From contig NZ_BDCE01000117.1 of assembly GCF_001613345.1 (NCBI RefSeq), forward strand, positions 1 through 38,961: DNA of 38,961 bases, read 5' to 3'. The translations under genes were made by a program, and so were the position numbers. Positions 32,716 to 38,961 of the stretch are shown in pieces (the first letter of the stretch is position 1; each line of letters opens with the position of its first letter). The notes under the pieces are model-generated. The model did no database searches. It was given only the letters and a program-made list of their open reading frames with translations, and was not told the DNA's origin. The stretch comes from Nocardia uniformis NBRC 13702 (lineage in GTDB: Bacteria > Actinomycetota > Actinomycetes > Mycobacteriales > Mycobacteriaceae).

Positions 32716-35064
32716 TCAGATTCCGAGTTTGCGTGGGTCCGGGAATCCGAGTTCGGTGTACCCGGGTGCGCGTTTGCGTAGTGAGGAGGCGATCACGGGG
32801 GTGAGGACGTCGTGGTAGTCGTGAACGGTCGCGGTGGCCTTCCCTGGGTGGGCGCGGGTGATGCGTCCGGCGTACTGCACGAGGCGGCCTTTGAAAGAGA
32901 CGGGTGCGGCGAGGAACAATGTGTCTAGGGCGGGGCAGTCGAAGCCTTCGCCGATATACGAGCCAGTGCCGACGAGCAACAGGGATGAACCATCTGCTCT
33001 ACGTGTTGCGATGGACTCGGTGATCGCTTGGCGTTCACGGGCTTTCATGCCGCCGCGAAGAACGATGATGTCATTGCAGCTGGCGGCTTTGAGTTGTTGG
33101 GCGAGTGCGTCGACGTGGTCGACCCAGGTGGTGAGAACGAGAATGTTGGCGCCTGCTCGGTGTGCGTCGAGGACGTCGGTGACGATCTGCTTCAGGCGGT
33201 CTTCGTCGGCGACGAGTGCGTGGTAGATCTCGGCGATACCGCCAGGTCGGCTCGGGTCGGCGTCGCCGTCGTACTCGAATCGGGTTGGGTGAACGTGGAG
33301 TACGCGGTGCGGTGCGGGTGCGTCGCCGGTGGTCGGCAGGTGACCCGCCGCGGGTGCGTCGATGGTGTGGGTGCGCGAGCCGAGTTGGTGGTAGATGAGG
33401 TCGTCGAGTTGGTCGCGCCGATAGGGAGTGGCGGTCAGACCGAGCCAGTAGCGGGCGGGGATCTGGTTGAGGACGTCGGTGAAGGCGGAGGCGGCGATGT
33501 GATGGCATTCGTCGACCACGATGAAGCCGTAGTTGCCGGTGAGTTCGCCGACGTTGGGGCGGCGGGCGAGGGTGGGCAGCAGCGCGACGTCGATCACTCC
33601 GGTGGTCTTGGATCGGCCGCCGCCGATCTGGCCGCACTTGATGCCGAGGTGCTCGAGGATCCGGGTCCGCCATTGGTCGGCCAGGGCCTTGCGGTCGACG
33701 AGGATCAATGCTGATCTGGCGCGGGAAGCTATTGCTGCGCAGGCGATCACGGTCTTCCCTGTGCCGGGAGGTGCGATCAGCACGCAGGTGTCCTCGGCTT
33801 CGACGGCGCGCAAAGCGGTTTGCTGCTCGTGCCGCAGTTCGCTCGAACAGGTGAAATTCTGCGCGCTCCCCGGAACCCGGTTGTCGTCGATATTCAATGT
33901 GCTGTCGGCGGATTCGACGAGGGTGGTGAGCAGGGGTAGCAGTCCACGGGGCAGGATCAGGTCGCCGTCGAGGGTTTCGTCGTAGCTGCGCAGGAATCGT
34001 GGTGTGTCCCAGGTGCTTCGGCGTGCCCGCTGCCGGGCGTAGAACTCCGGGTTCGGGATGGAGGCAGCGTGCTTGACCGCCGAGAACATGGCAGGGCCGA
34101 GATCGGCTGTGCTCAGCTGGAGCCGGGCCGTGAATGTCGCCCGGATGATCGGTGCCGGGCGGGGCACGATCTTCGACGAGGTCGGTAGCTGGAGCCGCCG
34201 GACATCGTGGCCGACTTTCGGCTCGCGTAGCGCGGCGGCCACGGTGTCGACCTGCTTCGGTGACAGCCGGGGGATGCTCGACAGGTACGCCCACTGGTCT
34301 TCGAACGGTTCAAGGGTGGCTGGATCGAGGAACAGCGTAGTTCCGTGTCTGCGTCGAGCACCGTTGAGGGGTGCGGCGATCAGATTGCCCATGCCGCGGC
34401 CGGTGTGGGTGTCCTGCGACGGGAACAGCCGGTCATAACTGGACAGACTCATGCTGCCGCGCAACTGGATTGCTTCGGCAAGCAGGCCGGTTGCGATCCG
34501 TCGTGCGGTGGCGGCGGGTGTGGCGTGGGCGAAGAAGATCCATACATGCGCGCCACGCCCGGACTGGGACACTTCGAGCGCGGCCGGAATGTCTTTGGCG
34601 CGAGCAGCCTTCAAATACGCCAGCGCGTCGAGCATGGCCGCGCTCTTGTCGAAATCGGCGGCCACCCACCAGCACGAGTCGTCATCGGTCAGTGGATAGA
34701 GTCCGATGTGGTGCCCGCCGAGCAGGTGGCCGGCGATGACATCGTCGGTGAGGGGCAGGTATTGCGCCTCCGACCGTGACATGCCCTTGCTCCAGCGGCC
34801 TCGGATGGCGGGCATCCAGCCGGAACGGCCGTCACGGCGGTTCTCCCAGCGGACTGCGTAGATGTCGTCGCGGCAGCGGAAGAGGTCGAGATAGAACCGG
34901 ACCTTGGTTTCCGGGGAGGAACCCATGTCGACCGGTGTCCCCGCCGCAGTCTGATCCGGATCGGCGGCACGGGCCTGTTGTTCGGTCAGATCGAGCAATC
35001 GCCGCAGACGAGCGGCTTCCGCGCGTAGTGTTTCGAGCTCGCCGGGATAGCGTTCCACGAGCAA
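32716..35064 (-). CDS. Primase (AEP)-SF2 helicase of TOTE conflict-system type
   Basis: A 782-residue protein. A short coiled coil (residues 5-35) precedes an archaeo-eukaryotic primase domain (about 55-265) with the DxD pair D137/D139 in WWVAADFDK and the SGRGAHVW motif (H173). A superfamily 2 helicase follows: Walker A APPGTGKT (430-437), DECHH (517-521), LTATP (542-546) and a motif VI YAGRITRAHPG. The AEP-helicase pairing is that of the TOTE family, named by comparative genomics as a predicted conflict system against invading DNA; the usual nuclease is not fused here. The start is a TTG or the GTG two codons later. It is divergent from 35310. Confidence 0.85.
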   Translation of the reverse strand: MLVERYPGELETLRAEAARLRRLLDLTEQQARAADPDQTAAGTPVDMGSSPETKVRFYLDLFRCRDDIYAVRWENRRDGRSGWMPAIRGRWSKGMSRSEAQYLPLTDDVIAGHLLGGHHIGLYPLTDDDSCWWVAADFDKSAAMLDALAYLKAARAKDIPAALEVSQSGRGAHVWIFFAHATPAATARRIATGLLAEAIQLRGSMSLSSYDRLFPSQDTHTGRGMGNLIAAPLNGARRRHGTTLFLDPATLEPFEDQWAYLSSIPRLSPKQVDTVAAALREPKVGHDVRRLQLPTSSKIVPRPAPIIRATFTARLQLSTADLGPAMFSAVKHAASIPNPEFYARQRARRSTWDTPRFLRSYDETLDGDLILPRGLLPLLTTLVESADSTLNIDDNRVPGSAQNFTCSSELRHEQQTALRAVEAEDTCVLIAPPGTGKTVIACAAIASRARSALILVDRKALADQWRTRILEHLGIKCGQIGGGRSKTTGVIDVALLPTLARRPNVGELTGNYGFIVVDECHHIAASAFTDVLNQIPARYWLGLTATPYRRDQLDDLIYHQLGSRTHTIDAPAAGHLPTTGDAPAPHRVLHVHPTRFEYDGDADPSRPGGIAEIYHALVADEDRLKQIVTDVLDAHRAGANILVLTTWVDHVDALAQQLKAASCNDIIVLRGGMKARERQAITESIATRRADGSSLLLVGTGSYIGEGFDCPALDTLFLAAPVSFKGRLVQYAGRITRAHPGKATATVHDYHDVLTPVIASSLRKRAPGYTELGFPDPRKLGI

Positions 35065-35309
35065 CCAGTGTGCCGTGTCATTGCGCCGCCCGTCGACGGT
35101 GCAAGTGAACTGTATGTTCGCGTGCTGATGGTATGGATAACCCGCATGTGGAAACGATGCGGTGATGAATCATCCGATCCCAGGGCGGAACTTCGATTGC
35201 TACCTCGATGTATTCGGCGGGAGACGCCGCCTGCTGTTGAGGGTACTTGTCGGCGGAATTCTATGCCGCCGTGGGTTTTCCGGACTGTCGATCGCTAGTT
35301 CTCGGTAGG

Positions 35310-36551
35310 GTGTGGTGGCGTCAGCGCCGTAAGTCGAGGGGCAGTCTTCTGAAGACGATCAAGAATTCCGAGCACACTGCAGCCGGATCACTCGAGCATC
35401 TGATCGCTTGCGCCGGTGACCTCAAAGCGGAACTTGTGGCGTTCGTTCAGAGTTCGCGTTTCGACAGGCAGTTGACCGCCAGACTGATGGACGCCGTCGA
35501 CGACTGCGGCCGTCTGGACGAGGGCCTAGCGATTCTGATCATCGATCATTTCGCGTTGCAGCATCGGTTGCCTGATGGCCGCACTGTCGTCGAACGGTTT
35601 GTGACGCAGCATCGGCCTCCACTGACCGCTGGCGAGCGGGAAATGATGCTGGGGTGGCGTGACGTCGTCGAAGGATGTTTCGAGGTGCGCAGTATCGATG
35701 AGGCGGCGATCGTGCTGCACAATCTCATCGACGATCTCGTCTACCGGGTCTATTCGACTATGGGGAGCGCACCTTTCGCGCGGCTGCGGAAGGGTATGTT
35801 CGTCGTCGGCAGGGTCGTGCCGCTGCGCACTGATGTGTGGCTGGTCAGCGGGCATCTCGCGATCTTCCCGAAATCCGCGGCCAGTCAGGTCGCGCAGAAT
35901 GCTCTGGCCATGCTGACCGCGGATCCGGAGTTGTCGCGCCGCAATCCCGACCTGTCGCGGCGTGCCTGGGAGATGCAGGCCGAAGACCGTGCTGATTTCA
36001 TCGAGCTGGTCGGTGCCGACCTGGTGGTGCTGCCGGTGATGGAGTTCCAGGACACGCTGTGCGAGCATTACCGGCGTCGCCAGCGCAAGGCACTCGCAGG
36101 TCTCGGCAATAAGGCGGTCAAGCGAGCCGCCGCGGCCGGACCGCCGCCGGAAGCACTGGCTGAGCTGTCCGAGGGCCTGGGGGAGGCCGAGACGGTTGGC
36201 GTGATCTACGACGAGGTCGAGGGGCTCAATTTCTATCCGGACTACGGTCGGTTGGACGCTCTGTTCGCCGACCCGGTGCTCGCCGACGACCGAACGTACC
36301 TGGCGGTGTTGCGCGGCTATCTGCGAGACGATTCCGTTTCTGCGCTTCCGATCCGTCGTTTGGTCGAGCGTCATCGTGACGGGGTCGATCGGGTGTTCCG
36401 CAAGTTACTGCGCAAGCCCGGATTCTGTTGGGAGCGAGACGGTGAGGATCTGCTCCGCCGACGCAAGAAGGAGTTCTTCGATCACGCGCCGACCCCCGGT
36501 ATCTCCGTGGTCGGTGCGCGTCTGGCCGAACTGCTCCGTCGCAAGAGATAG
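35310..36551 (+). CDS. Unknown protein divergent from the primase-helicase
   Basis: 413 residues from a GTG at 35310; the open frame extends to 35247 and the true start is uncertain. I do not recognise a family. It has a helical N-terminal half (LDEGLAILIIDHFALQHRLPDG; ERFVTQHRPPLTAGEREMML), a beta-rich middle (KGMFVVGRVVPLRTDVWLV) and a basic helical C-terminal part (RRRQRKALAGLGNKAVKRAA). No signal peptide or membrane segment. It is followed after 9 bases by the CcbP-like gene, so the two form an operon. About 245 bases separate it from the divergent primase-helicase gene, so they could share control. Confidence 0.75.
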   Translation: MWWRQRRKSRGSLLKTIKNSEHTAAGSLEHLIACAGDLKAELVAFVQSSRFDRQLTARLMDAVDDCGRLDEGLAILIIDHFALQHRLPDGRTVVERFVTQHRPPLTAGEREMMLGWRDVVEGCFEVRSIDEAAIVLHNLIDDLVYRVYSTMGSAPFARLRKGMFVVGRVVPLRTDVWLVSGHLAIFPKSAASQVAQNALAMLTADPELSRRNPDLSRRAWEMQAEDRADFIELVGADLVVLPVMEFQDTLCEHYRRRQRKALAGLGNKAVKRAAAAGPPPEALAELSEGLGEAETVGVIYDEVEGLNFYPDYGRLDALFADPVLADDRTYLAVLRGYLRDDSVSALPIRRLVERHRDGVDRVFRKLLRKPGFCWERDGEDLLRRRKKEFFDHAPTPGISVVGARLAELLRRKR

Positions 36552-36560
36552 GACGACGAA

Positions 36561-36872
36561 ATGGGCAGGCTCACAAAGGCACAGCTGGAGGCCATGATCG
36601 AAGAAGACACGGTGGATGCCTACGACGACGAAGAACAGCTGGTCGGCTTCTACACCATGATCGCTGACAATCTGGACATCCCTTTCGAGACGGAGGTCCT
36701 CGGGCTGAGGGCCAGGGTCGGCTCGATCGACTTGCTACCTGGCAGTGGGATTGTCGCCTTATGCACCCATGGTCGGTTCCGTCAGGCGATCGGCATTCTC
36801 GATCTTCCGTTGCCCTCACCCGCTCCGAAGGGTGCCGAATGGATCGCGGCGTACCGGCACTGGGCATCCTGA
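36561..36872 (+). CDS. CcbP-like calcium-binding protein
   Basis: A 103-residue acidic protein with the CcbP-type layout: IEEDTVDAYDDEEQLVGFYT, LDIPFETEVLG and a C-terminal GAEWIAAYRHW. The family's founding member binds calcium in Anabaena. Clustered Asp/Glu (EEDTVDAYDDEEQ) could bind Ca. It is the second gene of the operon with the unknown 413-residue protein. It is not a component of known TOTE systems as far as I recall. Confidence 0.75.
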   Translation: MGRLTKAQLEAMIEEDTVDAYDDEEQLVGFYTMIADNLDIPFETEVLGLRARVGSIDLLPGSGIVALCTHGRFRQAIGILDLPLPSPAPKGAEWIAAYRHWAS

Positions 36873-36892
36873 ACGCTGAAAGGAAGGCGGTT

Positions 36893-37363
36893 TCAGCCGT
36901 CGGAGCGTGGGCGGCCGGCTGGCCGCATGGGGGTTCCGCGTTTGTTGAGGGCGCGGTTGATGCTGCTGGCGGGGAATCCAGTGAGTTCGGCGCAAGCGGT
37001 GAGGGAGTGCCCGGCGAGGTAGAGCTGTTCGGCGCGCTCGATGTCGGCATCGGTCATCGACTGGTAGCGGCGCGGGACCTTGTGCTTGGTGAGCAGTTCG
37101 AGGATCGCGCTCTTCGACGCGCGATAACGATGGGCGAGTTCGGCGGCGGATGCGCCGTCGCGATACGCCTGGATCAGCTCGCTCTTCTCGGTGCGCGAGA
37201 GTCGCCGTTCGAGCCGCTGGGGAGTGCGGAATGTACCCTTGGCCTGTGCGTGCCGGCGCCGTCGGCGCGGCACCGGTGAGGTGCCGCGAACCTGAGATTT
37301 TGCTAGGGCTGCCTCAAGGTTCCGCAGGTCAGCGCGGTTCGAATAACGTCCGGCTAGGTCCAC
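36893..37363 (-). CDS. Double helix-turn-helix protein, recombinase-C-terminus-like
   Basis: 156 residues from a GTG at 37363. Two successive HTH units can be read: SELIQAYRDGASAAELAHRY plus ASKSAILELL, and ERAEQLYLAGHSLTACAEL plus PASSINRALNKRG. These resemble the DNA-binding tail of serine recombinases (Hin type), without a catalytic domain. The N-terminus is basic (PRRRRRHAQAK). It may be a stand-alone DNA-binding protein or the relic of a recombinase. The start is not certain; a hairpin immediately upstream (37369-37398) argues against longer forms. Confidence 0.65.
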   Translation of the reverse strand: MDLAGRYSNRADLRNLEAALAKSQVRGTSPVPRRRRRHAQAKGTFRTPQRLERRLSRTEKSELIQAYRDGASAAELAHRYRASKSAILELLTKHKVPRRYQSMTDADIERAEQLYLAGHSLTACAELTGFPASSINRALNKRGTPMRPAGRPRSDG

Positions 37364-37368
37364 CGAAG

Positions 37369-37405
37369 ACCGGCAGGTACCAGTAGGTACCTGCCGGTTT
37401 TCTTT
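37369..37405 (+). terminator. Strong intrinsic terminator
   Basis: ACCGGCAGGTAC (37369-37380), a 6-base loop, then its exact reverse complement (37387-37398), followed by TTTCTTT on the plus strand. It could end plus-strand transcription from the unknown/CcbP operon, though that stop is 500 bases away. It also lies 6 bases before the GTG of the double-HTH gene. Confidence 0.85.
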
Positions 37406-37443
37406 GCCCCATGGGCAATTTCGTGGGGCAGACGTGGGGCAGG
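37404..37443. repeat. TTGCCC palindrome and tandem 11-base GTGGGGCAG repeats
   Basis: TTGCCC-CAT-GGGCAA (37404-37418), then CGTGGGGCAGA and CGTGGGGCAGG in tandem (37422-37443). The period equals that of the CTTGCCAAG pairs flanking the tRNA-Val element. This is a candidate attachment-region site for the integrase to the right (inference). Confidence 0.6.
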
Positions 37444-37586
37444 TTCCGCTAGCCAGCAGTTCGCCAGGCATAAGTCGCTGCTCAACCCTGCTTGGGAACC
37501 GAGGTCACGCCGGACCGCGTTATTTGATTGCCTCGACGCTGTGGGCGCTGGGACGATACGTTCAACGTCTGACGTACGGAGGGGCA

Positions 37587-38306
37587 GTGGCTGGACGGAC
37601 TGAGGCTTGGTGGCGGTTTCGCGAAAACTGGACGACGATCGACCATCTGATGGAGCTTCGGGAGGGCGTTGAAGTCGCTTCGCAGCCCACCCGGGCGGCC
37701 CTCAACAAGGCGGGGATGATCTTCACTGTCACCGCGTGGGAAGCATATGTCGAAGACGTCGCGAAGGAAGTCGCCGACCATATCTCAAAGAAGGTTCCCG
37801 ATTTCGACGGCCTGCCGCGCCGTCTGCAATCGGTCATCTCGCGGCGCGTCATGCAGAGGAACCCCCGAAATCGGTTGGTGCGGGACGTGTCAGAGGGAGA
37901 TTGGCGTGTCGATGTTCGTGAAAATGCGCGAGTGCTGGCCCAAGCGTTGAACACCCCGTCCAAGGTTAAGGTTGACAAGCTGATTCATGATGCGACCGGC
38001 TACAAGGACGTCAGCTCCGCCTGGCAATGGCAAGGAGCGCAACTGGGTGGGCCAGCGGATTTGCTTCGCGAAACCATCTCAATGCGTGGCCAGGTTGTAC
38101 ACACGGGGAGCAAGCCTCTTCAGATCAACGTGAACTGGAACGAGATCTACGGAAACAACATCAAGAGGTTGGTCGATCGGACCAATGCGGCGCTGGTCAA
38201 GTACGGCATGACATTTGGGGCCATGGCCCGTGTCATCGACATCGAACCCGGCTTGGCGAGCCTTGGCCTGGATGATGAGGACACGGAAGAAGGGGCGAGC
38301 GCATAG
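37587..38306 (+). CDS. HEPN-domain protein (RiboL-PSP/MAE_28990-like)
   Basis: 239 residues. The GTG at 37587 is chosen because GGAGGGG lies 4 bases upstream. N-terminal TVTAWEAYVEDVAKEVADHI and later SMRGQVVHTG carry the HEPN pattern, including the RNase signature R167-x4-H172. HEPN proteins of this type are common in defence islands and may cut RNA during infection. No obvious antitoxin neighbour (MNT) is adjacent, so it may act alone or with a host partner. Acidic C-terminus (DDEDTEEGASA). Confidence 0.72.
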   Translation: MAGRTEAWWRFRENWTTIDHLMELREGVEVASQPTRAALNKAGMIFTVTAWEAYVEDVAKEVADHISKKVPDFDGLPRRLQSVISRRVMQRNPRNRLVRDVSEGDWRVDVRENARVLAQALNTPSKVKVDKLIHDATGYKDVSSAWQWQGAQLGGPADLLRETISMRGQVVHTGSKPLQINVNWNEIYGNNIKRLVDRTNAALVKYGMTFGAMARVIDIEPGLASLGLDDEDTEEGASA

Positions 38307-38393
38307 TACAGCGCGCGGTGTGCCGGACAACGCAGCAGTCAGGCTTGGAAGTGACTAATGAACCTGGTTGACGTTCTTATTGAACGGCGAAGG

Positions 38394-38961
38394 TCAGCCG
38401 AGGACGTGCCGAACGTCTGTCCACTGGCTTTCGCCCAATTTCGCGTATCTCTGGGTGGTTCGGACCGAAGCGTGCCCCAGGAGGATCTGAACCTGATCCA
38501 AAGGCACCTTGGCGCGTACCAGGCGGCTCGCATAGGTGTGCCGAAGGTCCGTGAGGCCGGACCTTTCCCAATCGTCGTTTGTCGTCACCGTCGTGGACCC
38601 AGGCGACCCGAGATGCGGCATCGAAGCGCTTCTTGAAGTTGTCTTGATCGAAGGGGCGACCACCGATGTGGGCCAGTAGCAGCCCGCTGCGTACCGTTCG
38701 ACTGCTGACGTACGGTACGGGCGCGGGTTCGCCGAGTCCGTCCTTCTTGATGACTGTGGCAAGGGTTTTGGCCAACGTGTCGCCGATGGGGATCATGCGT
38801 CGCTCGTAGTCTTTCGGCGGCTTGATGCGTTTGGCAGCCTTGTCCCATGCCCACTCGATCGTGATCGTCTTACGTTTGAGGTCGATGTGTTCCTTGTGGA
38901 GCCCCTGCGCCTCGCCCATCCGCATCCCGGTGCCAAGCAGAACATCGACGATCAGTTGATC
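38394..38961 (-). pseudogene. Tyrosine integrase, frameshifted and cut by the window edge
   Basis: The C-terminal half of a phage-type tyrosine recombinase; the N-terminal part lies beyond the window. Box I is LLGTGMRMGEAQGL with the catalytic Arg. The reading frame is intact to KVRPH, then must shift to continue DLRHTYASRLV ... ILLGHASVRTTQRYAKL with the catalytic Arg, His and nucleophile Tyr. One extra G at 38549-38550 explains the shift. Without it the protein would be complete to 38394. It could be a real inactivation or a sequencing error. It points left, toward the repeats at 37404-37443. Confidence 0.8.

Noticed and set aside
37300..37363. tmRNA or tRNA 3' end before the terminator (GGTTCGAAT ... 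TCCACC)
   Set aside because: The bases around GGTTCGAAT do not form a T-stem and no matching acceptor is found upstream.

Overview
The window comes from a high-GC, mycolic-acid-producing actinomycete, most probably Nocardia or a close relative. The evidence is the aceE-mabR-fabD-acpM-kasA-accD6 cluster. Its order and flanking genes (secreted protein, DUF3052, ahpE on the other side of aceE) match the Mycobacterium tuberculosis Rv2238c-Rv2247 neighbourhood. A single KAS gene sits where M. tuberculosis has kasA plus kasB. No taxonomic search was possible; this rests on gene order and recognisable protein sequence.

Layout. 1-5600: REP-like repeats; an MFS exporter with a KmtR/NmtR-like ArsR regulator and a 12-8-12 operator; a lipoprotein; and an 841-residue TerD/DUF2510/PH-like/HNH fusion protein. 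5600-16900: ordinary chromosomal genes, namely an Ala-rich protein, fused pabAB, an APH-like kinase, a DinB-family protein, two serine hydrolases, an APC amino-acid permease, a DUF3145 protein and a small lipoprotein, with a scrap of an alpha/beta-hydrolase gene. 16900-27500: the fatty-acid/mycolate block on the minus strand (pyruvate to acetyl-CoA by AceE, carboxylation by AccD6, malonyl transfer by FabD onto AcpM, condensation by KasA, regulation by MabR), and divergently a lipoprotein, DUF3052 and the peroxiredoxin AhpE.

27500-38961 is accessory DNA. It starts at tRNA-Val(TAC), whose 3' half is duplicated at 31234-31277 (41 of 44 bases). These copies bound a 3.7 kb cryptic element without an integrase. 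Each end carries a tandem pair of 11-base CTTGCCAAG-type repeats, and the interior holds a DUF1778-GNAT toxin-antitoxin pair, small membrane or hypothetical genes and an HTH/TPR-like regulator. To the right lies a defence-island-like stretch: an AbiEii-type nucleotidyltransferase with a small overlapping partner, a primase-helicase of the TOTE conflict-system type, a divergent unknown gene followed by a CcbP-like calcium-binding protein gene, a double-HTH protein, a HEPN-domain protein, and a tyrosine integrase that runs off the right edge. A single extra G breaks the integrase between the catalytic His and the Leu-Arg of its HxLR box.

The best candidates for something undescribed are the TerD-HNH fusion and the divergent primase-helicase // unknown-CcbP locus. 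The paired att-flanking tandem repeats are a third candidate.
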